A stretch of DNA of 64,000 nt from contig NC_091120.1 of the NCBI RefSeq assembly GCF_040183065.1, positions 17,699,708 through 17,763,707 of the forward strand. Direction: 5' to 3'. The notes below the pieces were generated by a model, which did no database searches, was not told where the DNA came from, and worked only from the letters and a program-made list of their open reading frames with translations. The first letter of the stretch is position 1; each line of letters starts with the position of its first letter. The stretch is from Periplaneta americana (Eukaryota; Arthropoda; Insecta; Blattodea; Blattidae). A program made the position numbers and the translations under genes. Shown here one piece after another: positions 22,436-33,422 of this stretch.

Positions 22436-23515
22436 ATTTGCCCCCCCCCCTAATAAAAGATGTAGGTCATCCCATATTATTTGCAGATGACACAAGTATA
22501 GTAATTACAGCCAATAACTCCAGCACATTCCAATCTTCAACAGAGGAAATTCTCTTTAAAATATGTGACTGGTTCTCAGTCAATAAATTGGTATTAAATT
22601 GTAATAAAACTAACCTAATTCAATTTAAATCCTGTCCAAATTCAACGTCGCAAATTTCTAGCGCAATAATTAACAATACATCCCTATTAGAAACAACAAC
22701 AACAACAACCAAATTTCTTGGCTTAGAATTCGATAATGTGTTAAATTGGAAAAATCATATTAAAGAAATTACCCACAAAATAAATTCAGCTTGTTTTGCT
22801 ATTAGATCTATGCAAAAGATAGTAAATATCAATACCTTAAAAACAATATAGGCTACTTTGCATACTTCCACTCGGTAATGAGTTTTGGAATAATATTCTG
22901 GGGAAATTCCACAGATAGTAACAATATATTTCTATTACAAAAAAGAGTAATTAGAATAATAGTAGGTGCCAAATCTAGGGAATCGTGTAGGACTATTTTA
23001 AAAAAACTACAAATAATGCCCATGGCTTGTCAGTATATCTTTTCATTAATAAACTTCCTCGTATGTATTTGTGAAAACTTTGTAACTAATTCAACAGTTC
23101 ATAGCATAAATACACGTCAAAAAATGACTTTCATACTCCATCGGCTAGTCTATCGTGCTACGAACAAGGAATGCGTTATATGGCAGTAAAAACTTTTAAT
23201 AGCCTCACTATGGATATAAAAAATGAAACTCAAAACATAAAATTATTTAGGACCAAATTAAAGAAGTGGCTAATTTCTTACGCCTTCTATTCTGTAGGTG
23301 AATTTATGACATTCAATAACGCTTCATGAAATTGATACTAAAACTTTGTGTTGTACTAGTAGACTATATTGTAAATCTCTCCTGTATATATTTCATCTAG
23401 ACTGTGACTATAAATTAAGACTTTATAATAGTATTAAGTTTTTTGACTTGTTCCATATTCTAGCTGTAAGCAATGTATGAATACCATGGAATGTTAATAA
23501 ATACAATACAATACA
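22436..23515 (+). pseudogene. LINE RT 3' part (LFADDTS family), CR1/Jockey-like
   Basis: Carries the RT catalytic box as LFADDTSIVI (22476-22505), then ICDWFSVNKLVLNCNKTNLIQF, TKFLGLEFDNVLNWKNHI and, after a TAG stop at about 22849, MSFGIIFWGNS, LQKRVIRIIVGA.SRESCRTILKKL and FYSVGEFMTF near the end. It ends with AATAAATACAATACAATACA, a LINE-type tail. A C10 run at 22440-22450 marks the 5' edge. The copy is 5'-truncated and has at least one stop and frame changes. Confidence 0.8.
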
Positions 23516-24261
23516 TTAGCTTAACTTTACAAAATTTAACCCGTAATTTGATTACGTGTATAGATTCTATTTCGTAATGAAATCCTCTTCATTAGCCGAA
23601 AATCAGTCCGTATTATAATGGGATGTAGAAAGAAATTCTTAAAAAAAAATAATAATAAGCGTTAGTCGAAAGAACTGTGTTACTAAATATGAATACAGCG
23701 TAAAAGTTCCATTAGATAGACTTCATTTCTCATATCAGATTTTTCGTTTCATTCTTTGGTGCCTTCCTGTTCTTTTATTACAGGTCTCTCCTTCTTCACT
23801 AAAAATCTGCATCGACTTTAAAAGCGCACAAATAATATTACAAAAACAAGAGGAAGCCAAGAGCCTGAAAGCTTTGTACATCAAGCAGCGCTCTACAAAT
23901 TAATATGACAAGAACTTCAAACCAGGCATTTTTATACAGGTACCATTTTATTCACACCTGAAACCTCTGCCATGCAATAATAATTAAAACTGTAATAAAA
24001 GTTTCGTGGCTATGTCTATATAATAATTATGTTTTAAGTAGGTTATTGAAATTTCATTAGACTTTTTATTTGTATTAAAATATTACTCATAAAAATTCTA
24101 CGTAGGCTCAGTATATTACGCAGTCTTTTGTTCGCGTCAAAAATTAACAGGAGAAAACTGACATGGACATTATCTGTGTCTCGAATGCTGTTACACAAAG
24201 AAACGAGTTATAAAGTTTCTCTTTGCGGAAGAGACAGCTAATGCTGAATTAATATAAGATA
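23516..24261. other. Unassigned stretch
   Basis: No recognisable gene; AT-rich without long tandem repeats. Confidence 0.3.
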
Positions 24262-25247
24262 TCCAGGATAGTTCTATAGGCCATTTTCTATCTGATGCTT
24301 TTCCAATTCACTGCGGGCTAAAGCAGGAAGATGCACTATCACCTTTACATTTTAACTTCGCTCTAGAATATGCCATTAGGAAAGTTCAGGATAACACAGA
24401 GGGTTTGGAATTGAACGGGTTACATCAGCTACTTTTCTATGCGGATGACGTGAATATGTTAGGAGAAACTCCACAAACGATTAGGGAAAACGCGGAAATT
24501 CTAGTTGAAGCAAGTAAAGCGATAGGGTTGGAAGTAAATCCCGAAAAGACTAAGTATATGATTATGTCTCGTGACCAGAATATTGTACGAAATGGAACTA
24601 TAAAAATTGGAGATTTATCCTTCGAAGAGGTGGAAAAATTCAAATACCTGGAAGCAACAGTAACAAATATAAATGACACTCGGGAGGAAATTAAACGCAG
24701 AATAAATATGGGAAATGCTTGTTATTATTCGGTTGAGAAGATTTTGTCATCTAGTCTTCTGTCAAAAGATCTTAAAGTTAGAATTAATTTATAAAACAGT
24801 TATATTGCCGGTTGTTCTGTATGGTTGTGAAACTTGAACTCTCACTTTGAGAGAGGAACAGAGATTAAGGGTGTTTGAGAATAAGGTTCTTAGGAAAATA
24901 TTTGGAGCTAAGAGGGATGAAGTTACAGGAGAATGGAGAATGTTGCACAACGCACCTGACATAATTAGGAACATTAAATCCAGACGTTTGAGATGGGCAG
25001 GACATATAGCACGTATGGGCGAATCCAGAAATGCATATAGAGTGTTAGTTGGCAGGGCGGAGGGAAAAATACAATTGGGGAGGCCGAGACGTAGATGGGA
25101 AGATAATATTAAAATGGATTTGAGGGAGGTGGGATATGATGGTAGAGACTGGATTAATCTTGCTCAGGATAGGGACCAATGGCGGGATTATGTGAGGGCA
25201 GCAATGAACCTCCGGGTTCCTTGAAAGCCAGTAAGTAAGTAAGTAAG
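24262..25247 (+). mobile_element. RTE LINE 3' fragment with YADD box
   Basis: Starts in RT palm sequence ([15 protein letters not shown]) and contains [13 protein letters not shown], the catalytic box, in the open frame 24405-24794. A 4-base TTAA duplication near 24786 shifts the frame. A Trp codon has become TGA near 24837, and 24 bases (the HALYSS segment) are deleted near 24948. The rest of the C-terminus is open at 24847-25224, ending MNLRVP and stop, then the (AAGT)n tail. Confidence 0.9.
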
Positions 25248-25249
25248 TT

Positions 25250-26311
25250 CTAGGAAAACTGACTCGCTGTGTACTTTTCAAGTGGCGCAAATCAATTAAA
25301 AGTGGGTTACTATGGTTGATAATACGCCACATGCCATTTTCTGTCGAAAAATAAGCGAATTGGCCAAGAATAGAAACATCAGCATTTGTAGCACTAATAA
25401 AGTTATTCAACAACATCTAAAGTTTTAGGAAGTGTGCAAAGCGGTGCCCAGAAATATGACAGAAAGAATGAAAAGTTCTTCCCAAACGTAAAATCTTTTT
25501 AAGAAGTCGTAATGTTTGGTCTGCAATTCTGTTTCTTGTGGTATTTCAATCCATCTTCGCCTTGTGCTTACCACGTGTTAATCAATCAAACTACGGCTTC
25601 AATCTTAGAAAGCATGCTCAAATTTATCTCTTCAGAAGGCATATAAGCATCACACATACTTATAATGTGTCCTCTGCTAATCAATGACAAAATTGGAGCC
25701 ATTTTTACAACTAATATGTTTCATCTTGCTGAAGAATATGCTCTAAATACCTATGTGTCCACAACTGGACTGATTAATTTGTTTTTTAATGTATTTTATG
25801 CTCGACCATGCCGAAATGTAGTAATTATACACCTGGTAGCAGACCTTTAATGCATGTCATTAAAGTACACCTACTCATTAAAGGTCAGGTCTTTCAGCCA
25901 ATGACGACTCAGGTTACAACTGTTCGGCCAATGACAGGTCAGCTTTCTACCGTTATAAAACCGCAAGTATCGATTATTCTCGGATATGCAATCGAAAGAC
26001 AATTAGCGAAAAGTCACGGAGGCTGGAAATCCAATACTGTCGCAGAAGGTTATGTTCTGTTACTATAATAATTAGCGTTAATTGTAAATAATATTCAAAT
26101 AAATTCAATTTGTCATCTCGTTTTTCAATGTCTAATTTAATTTCAATGTTATCTCTGTAGGTTCTTATGGCCTAGCAAGGTCAATGTGGACATCTGTTCC
26201 TCGGAAAAAAAATCAATACTTTCGCGTCTGCGCACATCTCACAACATAGGGACACTGCTAAAAAGTTAATAATATCAAGTTAGAAATATGGTCGACCATA
26301 AAAAGCCGTAT
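25250..26311. other. Unassigned stretch with promoter-like block
   Basis: No recognisable coding sequence. The ORF at 25808-26068 has no family features. See 25898-25960 for promoter-like motifs. Confidence 0.3.
25898..25960 (+). promoter_or_regulatory. Possible core promoter: two CCAAT boxes and TATAAAA
   Basis: CCAAT at 25898-25902 and 25928-25932, each within a GCCAATGAC context, and TATAAAA at 25954-25960. The spacing fits a pol II promoter with a start near 25985-25990. No transcribed product is recognised downstream, so this may be chance or the promoter of a lost TE. Confidence 0.25.
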
Positions 26312-26422
26312 GAAACTCGCCTATAATGGTAATTAAGAAGCTCGTATGAAAATTATGAAACTCGCTTGCGCTCGTTTCATAATTATCCATACTCACTTCT
26401 TAATTACCTTCATTATAGGTTC
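26312..26422. repeat. Imperfect palindrome, ~42 bp arms
   Basis: CCTATAATGGTAATTAAGAA from 26320 pairs with its inverse ending at 26419. The arms run in to GAAAC/GTTTC around a 12-base centre. The motif CTCGTTTCATAATTATCCAT sits on the right arm. Either a fold-back MITE or the end of a larger element. Confidence 0.6.
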
Positions 26423-26696
26423 GTTGCATAATGTGCTATTATTAAATACATTGTCGTACAGAAGAGGTAATAACACGCAAAGACTATCTCCTTTCCTACT
26501 GTCCGCCACTGGATCTCCCGTGTTCACTTATATATAGTAATCTTACTAAAAATTTTGATTTATCTAGAGAAAGTCAAAACTCGAGTGGGATTTAATTGAT
26601 TATTACACGATTAGAAGAAAGTATATAAAATTAGAAGAAGTAAAGTGCTCTAATACAATAAAATATTAATTTATTTACTAAAATATGTACACTAGC

Positions 26697-27083
26697 TAGT
26701 GGCAAAAAAACCGGACCGACCCTTGTAGCTGATTTCAGAGCCCTGTTCGCTCCAGAGCACGATAGACTGGTAACTAAGACTTTCGTGGTTCGAATACTGC
26801 CTGGGAAGGAAACTTTTTTTTTTTTTGTTCCTTATTCAAATTTATTCCCAATACTTTTCGATTGCTGGTAAAATTCATGTGTTGGGAATAACAAGTTAAT
26901 TAAGTAGTAAAATATACCTGCAATCGAAAAGTATTGGGAATAAATTTGAATAAGAAACAAAAAAAAGTTTTCTTCCCAGGCAGGATTCGAACCACGAAAG
27001 TCTTAGTTACCAGTCTATCGTGCTCTGGAGTGAAAAAGACTCTAAAATCAGCTACAAGGGTCGGTCCGGTTTTTTTGCCACTA
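26697..27083. mobile_element. Palindromic double tRNA-like element, ~165-170 bp arms
   Basis: Arms at 26697-26866 and 26920-27083 are inverted copies around a 53 bp spacer. Each arm contains a tRNA-like stretch with a good B-box (TGGTTCGAATACTGCC on the left arm, plus strand) followed by a T-run pol III terminator (26815-26826). The outer ends read TAGTGGCAAAAAAACC. The two tRNA-like units therefore point at each other, so transcripts from the two arms would be complementary. Confidence 0.75.
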
Positions 27084-27381
27084 CTGTACTAAACTATTTT
27101 GGAAATGTATTATTGTGTCTTCTTATCATTACAAATATTCCGCTAGATGGAAGTAATGTGTTATGATCGGGTGTTCTCTTGTTATCAGTTGTGCCAGCTA
27201 TACATTCTTCATTGAACTCTATGGACGATTACTAGCCAAGAAGGTTTGTTGATTCAGTTTCATTTTTATTAAAACAGTTTTATACCACTTCAATTATTTA
27301 TTAATGTATATTAAACAATCTCTGATACGTGACTATCCATAATCTCATATATCAAAAGCTATAACATAACCTAAAAAATAT

Positions 27382-27688
27382 AATTAATATTAGAGGAGAA
27401 AAATTCGCTCCGGCGTCGGGGATCGAACCCGGGTCCTTGGTTCTACGTACCAAGCGCTCTCACAATTGAGCTACGCCGAAGTCCAATCCACAGCACCGGG
27501 TCGAATCCCATTTCTCCAGTGTTTTTCCCTTTGTGGCTTGACTCCAAGTTGGGCATGTATGTTGACATTTTATTAAGTCAACTGCCATTATACAAGGAGC
27601 GCACTCAGTTGAATGACTTGGTGGCCGGGATTCCACAGTAATATGCACAGTAATCTGTACAGAAATATGCACTGTTGCTAGAAGAATC
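27382..27688 (-). mobile_element. SINE-like unit with internal tRNA-like part, copy 1
   Basis: Homologous over its full length to 38051-38350. The left end AATTAATATTAGAGGAG is shared with a truncated third copy at 27743. Minus-strand order is ~200 bp of unique sequence, then the tRNA-like part, then TTTTTCTCC. That puts the tRNA-like part at the 3' side, the opposite of ordinary SINEs. No TSD found. Confidence 0.65.
27409..27480 (-). repeat. tRNA-like fold, anticodon-loop GTA
   Basis: A 72-nt unit with a 7 bp acceptor (TTCGGCG/CGCCGGA, one T-G), a perfect D stem (GCTC/GAGC), an anticodon stem TTGGT/ACCAA around ACGTAGA (GTA at 34-36, Tyr by position) and a T arm GGGTTCGATCCCC. A T5 run follows. 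It folds well but sits in a repeated unit and has C instead of T at position 33. Most likely a tRNA-derived repeat, though transcription is conceivable. Confidence 0.6.
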
Positions 27689-27742
27689 TATGTAAAGATT
27701 GTTTTTTTTTTTGGTCCTACAGGATATATCTGTTACGGTAAC

Positions 27743-27802
27743 AATTAATATTAGAGGAGAAAAATTCGCTCCGGCGCCGGGGATCGAACCCGGGTCCTTG
27801 GT
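27743..27802 (-). mobile_element. Truncated third copy of the tRNA-containing unit
   Basis: Matches 27382-27441 (AATTAATATTAGAGGAG through GGGTCCTTGGTT), then stops halfway through the tRNA-like part. Confidence 0.7.
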
Positions 27803-28025
27803 TATATAAACAAGATAAATGATAGAAAAGTTTTAATTAAGTATGATGAAATAAACATGAATTATTTTAAAAGCTACAATTATTGATAGTACAATATTGG
27901 CAAACAAAGAAACAAATGCTAGGGAGGTGATAACAATTGTAGGATAAGCAGCCATGTTTGATTGAAACACGTCGCTCCGTATCAGTTTATTGGTCAAAAG
28001 TAGTATGACGTAATAAAAAGTGTAA

Positions 28026-29228
28026 TAGTCAACATAAAAGCGGAAGTATTCTGTCTCTTGTAGGGCACGTTTACATTTTCCGGTCATTTCTGAGCATGAT
28101 AGCAACGGACTTCACGAGTAAATAAGCTACTTCAATGACAGATGAAAGTAGACATTTCTTTACAGGCTGTTTTGTCTTGAAATCCGATTCGTACTTGAAG
28201 TCACTTCGCTCAATAAGATACGATTCTTTCAATTACGAGTTAGTTTAGAAGCAGGTGAGGTGGCTCGTATATTGATTCCCAACGTCGCCTTAACCAATGA
28301 GGGAGTCAGGGAAGCAGGGAGAAAATGGATTGTCCTTATACGACAGACACAATCAAGTACAAAGCAACAAGAACGCCTTTCCACGTAAATGGAAATACTT
28401 TGGAAAAGCAATTTACTAACACGAATAGCTAACGATCGTTCACTCGTTCTGATGAGACTTAAAATTAGATTTATCACATTGATTATTATCCGATTTTTTC
28501 CGTAACGGACACGAAGTCTAGCTTCCGTAATTGAAAACCTAAAGAAGGTATTGGCTGAACGATGTATGGGTACGTGCAAGACGGAGCCTGGTTGGTAGTT
28601 GGTAGCCTGACCGGTTACCTAGTCAGAAGGAATGCCTGAACGTTAAGCAATGGAGACGTGCAAGACGAGGCCTAGTAGGTAGACTGCTACTGTTCTCCAA
28701 CCAGGAGATCAACCGTGAAAGGAATGTGCTTACTATTGCGTCATCTATTGGAGCGAAGTAGATAAATAATATTACCGTTATAACGTCTGTTTAAAAACCA
28801 TGCGCTCTCCTGCATATGTTATTTCCTGTATGGAGAGATTAAAAGATCAGGAGATTAACAGTGATCTAATTTTGTAACTAGGGTAGTATAAACATGTGTG
28901 TATCAATTTTATTGTTTGTGCTGTGACAGCGAGCCAATAGAGATAAGAGTACCCACGTGTGTGACCTTACGACATCTTATGACATCAACATTCATTCACA
29001 GCATTACTCCCTTTCGTCTCATCCGGCAGAGACTTTCTCGTGGTTGGAGCACTACGTAGCCTGTTAGCCCGTTGGTAGTTCGTAGGATGAATCATAGCTC
29101 ATTTTTCCAGCTACCAACCAACTAAATGTCTTTACTGCGCATGCGTCAGTAGAACTTCCCCAACGTGCTAAACGCCTACTGCTCGTCATTTCGACGCGTA
29201 TAATAGATTGGGAAAGATTTATTTTCAA
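28026..29228. other. Unassigned stretch
   Basis: Nothing recognisable. The minus-strand ORF 28229-28579 is Arg/Ser/Ile-rich without a family signature. A local imperfect repeat (ACGTGCAAGACG) occurs at 28573 and 28659. Confidence 0.3.
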
Positions 29229-29460
29229 ATAATAATAATGATATTAATAATAATGATAATAATAATAATAATAATAATAATGTTTATTGCCAGAAAAATA
29301 CAATACAAAGAAATTGTAAATTTACAACATTCTAGCACGCCCCTAAAAGAGAGTGTTCTCGTGCTCAGAGTAGGATTCAATACATAATAAGTGTAGAAGC
29401 ATAAATTACAACATAAGATCTAAAAATTAATCATTACTCATAACTAGACTTCGTTGAATT
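29229..29460 (-). mobile_element. LINE 3' end with (ATT)n tail (unknown family)
   Basis: On the minus strand, AGGGGCGTGCTAGAATGTTG, TTTCTGGCAATAAACATTAT and an (ATT)n tail with the AATAAA signal just before it. Only one copy is visible here, so assignment rests on the tail structure. Confidence 0.45.
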
Positions 29461-29689
29461 GCCACACGCAACATGCTATCAGGTTGCCGATGTACGGTAG
29501 TATAGAGGAGGTGAGCGACCGCCCGGTCTCGTAGTATAAGCAGTTCATGTTAAGAGTTGTGACCGGTCCAAATAGATAGAGCAGCTACAGCTAATGTATA
29601 CCTATGTAAGCACTTGTTTTTGCATTACTGTGGTTGGAATAGTCAAAGCTTAACATTTGTTCAGTGCAGACAAGAACTAAATCAAACAT

Positions 29690-30330
29690 ACTACAATGAG
29701 AGTGTTGCTGTTCCAAATAATTGCGCCTGGAATACCCTTACCCCCGCAGCCAGTCTTGACCCGTTGGGGAACGTGGTTCGATGCTGTTAATTAGGCCTAT
29801 TATGCAGAATATTACGGCAAAATAATGGAGGTAATTCATGCATTGGATAGCACAGACAGTTCCGCTGTTGCAGCTGTAAAATCATTGCCTTCTGAATATT
29901 GGAAGATATTGTGTTCACTGACTCTAATTTTAAAATCATGTCCAAAAGCATCACCCTGTTAGAATCGTCTAAACTACAACTCTCAGAAGCCCTTAATATA
30001 GTGGATAAAGTATCACAAACCGTTATCCAAAATAACAATTCACTAATTTCAGAAAAAGTGAAATGTAAGTTGAGAAACATTATTGCTAAAAATTCTGCCT
30101 AATCACAACTTCGTATTATAAATTATGTACTATCAGGTCACGACAAGACATCTGAAGTTGGTGTACTAAAAAGTAGTGACTTTCCGTTCTTCAAATATGC
30201 ACGTATTACATCGTGTGATGTTGAACGTACATTTCCCAATATAAAAACTGTTTAAGTGACCATCGGAGGAGGTTACTTTGCAGTCGCTCAAAATGTACGT
30301 AACTCTTCACTGCAATGCACATATTCAAGG
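29690..30330 (+). pseudogene. DUF659-type hAT transposase remnant
   Basis: Blocks in order: APGIPLPPQPVLTRWGTWFDAV, YYAEYYGKIMEVIHAL, then (shifted frame) an Asp/Ser/Leu-rich helix region with IVDKVSQTVIQNN, and finally FFKYARITSCDVERTFPNIK. This matches the C-terminal half of hAT transposases that carry LP.P...TRWGTWL and KYAPVTS.DVERSFS. Stops (TAG after AVN, TAA at 30100 and after NIKTV) and a frameshift near 29900 show decay. No TIR pair was found. Confidence 0.75.
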
Positions 30331-30349
30331 ATGATGTGAGCATCTTAAA

Positions 30350-31202
30350 TTAAATTTTAAGAGTTAATATATCTCACTGTAAAATAATTGTGTATTTACA
30401 TGTTTAGACATTCCCTACTTCAATGATCATTCATTACATTTCTGGAATGCAGGATACAGGTTTTATTGTAACCGCAGTATACTGCTCAGTGTTTACATCA
30501 GAGACATACTCCATCATATTGCACGCCCCTTTCTCATACAGTCTATACCGCATGCGCAGTAAACCTTACGATTCTCGTGGCAATTCCACGAAGTCTACTC
30601 ATAACAAATTGCTTACATACATTTTTAAATTTCAAACTGTTGGAGATAAATAAATATGCCTATTTCTTTATAATTTGTTATAAATTAGGGCAGATATTAG
30701 TACTTGGTTGAAAGCAGTGCTCGTTAAACACTTGGGTTCCAACAAACGTATTGTATTCATCCTTTTGGTTTTGTTTGTGAGTATATGATCTGAAATATGT
30801 GTGATTTTTATATACCAAATTTAATAATGCATTGATATAAATGTATTTCCAAGACTTCAAATTCTAAAAACAATTTTTCGGTGGGATAATCAATGTTTAT
30901 AAATTTTGAAATCAGGCTCAACCCGACCACTAAAGCCCATATCTTATTGTGAAATTGTGAGATGGAGTAGGAGTTGAAATGGATACTAATAGAGTAAAGG
31001 TAGCTCCTTCACATGCCATAAAGGCACTTCGGGGGCATGGAGATAGAGCCCCATGCTTTCTTGATCTCGGCACTAGAATGAGGAGGTGTGAAATTGATAT
31101 CAATAATAAGTAAATCGGTAAATGAATAATTTATATTTTACAGAAAGTGACGATTTTAGAAACAATATAATTACCGGTACTGACCTTTCGGCAATTAATA
31201 CA
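30350..31202. other. Unassigned stretch
   Basis: No gene. Around 30990-31090 lies GC-richer sequence (CTTCACATGCCATAAAGGCA, GATAGAGCCCCATGC) that looks like an interspersed repeat, but only one copy is visible. Confidence 0.3.
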
Positions 31203-31457
31203 TATCGTCATCGTTCCTGCAATAATTCATATGTGCAAAATATAACATTTTTCAGTAGGAAGAAAAAACACATTTATTCATTCTATGGCAGCCGTACATA
31301 GGAGACTGTGAATTCTTACATTTTCTAAACAAAGGAATATAATTAAATGTAGGAGATTTTATTATTTGCCGTATCACTATTTAAGCTACTTAATAGAGCA
31401 AAAATCTGAAAATCGATAAATATGTCATATAGGAGTTATTGCAGGAGCAACGACGAT
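31203..31457. mobile_element. MITE copy 1 (ATCGTCGTTGYTCCTGCAATAA ends), 255 bp
   Basis: The left end ATCGTCATCGTTCCTGCAAT and the inverse of the right end (ATCGTCGTTGCTCCTGCAAT) form ~28 bp TIRs. A second copy, inverted, is at 35934-36172. No coding capacity. Directly abuts a LINE fragment at 31458. Confidence 0.8.
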
Positions 31458-31820
31458 TTGAAATGTGGATATGGAGAAGAATGGAACTGTGAAGTGGACA
31501 GACAGAATAAGGAATGAAGCTGTGTTGGAAAGAGTGGGCGAAGAAGGAATGATGCTGAAAATGATCAGGAAGAGGAAAAGAAATTGGTTAGGTCACTGGC
31601 TGAGAAGAAACTGCCTACTGAAGGATGCACTGGAAGGAATGATGAACGGGAGAAGAGTTCGGGGTAGAAGAAGATACCAGATCATAGACGACATTAAGAT
31701 ACTGTATATGAATCATATGAGGAAACAAAGAGGAAGGCAGAAAATAGTAACGATTGGGGAAAGCTGGGTTTGCAGTGAAAGACCTGCCCTTGGGGAGAAC
31801 ACAAAATGAATGAATAAATT
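31458..31820 (+). mobile_element. LINE C-terminal fragment (GRRRYQ family, TGAA tail)
   Basis: Reads FEMWIWRRMER-like sequence (partly as DNA), then WTDRIRNEAVLERVGEEGMM, RNWLGHWLRRNCLLKDALEG and RRVRGRRRYQIIDDIK, followed by a short AATGAATGAA tail. An RTE-like LINE separate from the MNLRVP family. Relatives: 36778-37010, 39600-40465 and 61712-62172. Confidence 0.8.
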
Positions 31821-31826
31821 GTTACT

Positions 31827-32848
31827 GTATTAATCTTAGCATGTGTCTTAGTGAAACTTAAAGCAGAGTCCGTATAGGCCAGTTTCTACCTGATGCTTTT
31901 CCAATTCACTGTGGGCTAAAGCAGTGAGATTCACTATCACCTTTACTTTCTAACATCGCTCTAGAATATGCCATTAGGAAAGTTCAGGATAACAGAGAGG
32001 GTTTGGAATTGAACGGGTTACATCAGCTTCTTGTCTATGCGGATGACGTGAATATGTTAGAAGAAAATACACAAACGATTAGGGAAAACGCAGAAATTCT
32101 ACTTGAAGCAAGTAAAGCGATAGGGTTGGAAGTAAATCCTGGAAAGACTAAGTATATGATTATGTCTCGTCACCAGAATATTGTACGAAATGGAGATTTA
32201 TCTTTCGAAGAGGTGGAAAAATTCAAATATCTTGGAGCAACAATAACAAATATAAATGACACTCGGGAGGAAATTAAACGCTGTATAAATATGGGAAATG
32301 CCTGTTATTATTCGGTTGAGAAGCTTTTGTCATCTAGTCTGCTGTCAAAAAATCTGAAAGTTAGAATTTATAAAACAGTTATATTACCGGTTGTTCTATA
32401 TGGCTGTGAAACTTGGACTCTCATTTTGAGAGAGGAACAGAGATTAAGGGTGTTTGAGAATAAGGCTCTTAGGAAAGTATTTGGAGCTAAGAGGGATGAA
32501 GTTACAGGAGAATGGAGAAAGTTACACAACGCAGAGCTGCACGCATTGTATTCTTGACCTGGCATAATTAGGAACATTAAATCCAGACGTTTGAGATGGG
32601 CAGGGCATGTAGCACGTATGGGCGAATCCAAAAATGCATATAGAGTGTTAATTGGGAGGCCAGAGGGGAAAAGACCTTAGGGAGGCCGAGACGTAGATGG
32701 GAAGATAATATTAAAATGGATTTGAGGAGATGGGATATGATGATAGAGAATGGTTTAATCTTGCTCAGGATAGGGACCGATGGTGGGCTTATGTGAGGAC
32801 GGCAATGAACCTCCGGGTTCCTTAAAAGCCAATACGTATTAATCTTAG
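31827..32848 (+). mobile_element. RTE LINE 3' copy with 13 bp TSD
   Basis: The body 31840-32835 is flanked by GTATTAATCTTAG at 31827-31839 and 32836-32848, a perfect 13 bp duplication. The open frame 32003-32557 includes [13 protein letters not shown] (catalytic box), KYLGATITN and [15 protein letters not shown]. It breaks after HALYS at a TGA. A one-base loss in the GRPRRRWED segment and another in the REVGYDG segment follow. It ends with MNLRVP-coding sequence and a minimal tail. A 5'-truncated insertion by target-primed reverse transcription. Confidence 0.9.
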
Positions 32849-33414
32849 TTACTTCGTCAGCTTCGGAAGCTACGCTACGCCACTGATTTACATAAATGTT
32901 ACAAATGCAGAACATCATAGCTTGAAAACCAGTTTCCCTTAGTGTAGTCTCTAAATTCTTTCTTGTTAGACTTAACCATAGAAAACAGTCTCCTTAGTTT
33001 GTGTTATGAGTTATGGATATGGCGTATGGCGTTATCGGGTACCTAACAAGAAATTCTCCGGCGTCTGTACAACCAGCTATTAGGCGCGCTTCACAACCCA
33101 GTAGATTGTCTGTAGTTATACTCCGCTTCATAATTGCTTATTCACGCGAACGCAAAATTGGCCACAATTTTGATGCAACACTAGACCCTAATGGATGAAA
33201 TCCGAGCATATCTCTCATTATATGAGGAGAGGTAATCTCATACTGCCATGACATGAGTTTCATGAAACATTATACATCTTGTTGATTACGCTTCTTGAAT
33301 CTAAACCAGTGTTAATTCCGACATAGACTCTAGTGTTGAAACAGTACGTATATAATCAACAACAAATTGGCTAATATCCATAATGGAGTTAGGACAAACT
33401 TTTCGTTATAGGCA
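32849..33414. other. Unassigned stretch
   Basis: No recognisable gene or repeat. Confidence 0.3.
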
Positions 33415-33422
33415 CTCTATAC

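Larger units (their letters stand above)
26540..28025. repeat. Fourth copy of the ~245 bp repeat, spread by nested insertions
   Basis: The left half (26540-26690: TTTTGATTTATCTAGA, CAAAACTCGAGTGGGATTTA, AGAAGAAAGTATATAAA) matches 19410-19560. The right half (27890-28020: GGCAAACAAAGAAACAAATG, GAAACACGTC, TTATTGGTCAAAAGTAGTAT) matches 20682-20835. In between lie a palindrome, two tRNA-containing units and unassigned DNA (27084-27381). Confidence 0.75.

Noticed and set aside
27409..27480. Functional tRNA-Tyr gene
   Set aside because: The fold is good, but it is part of a repeated unit, lacks T33, and a degraded copy lies at 38076-38147; a tRNA-derived repeat is more likely.
28229..28579. 116-codon minus-strand ORF as host gene
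   Set aside because: No domain, no splice-site support and Arg/Ser-biased composition; nothing to support a product.
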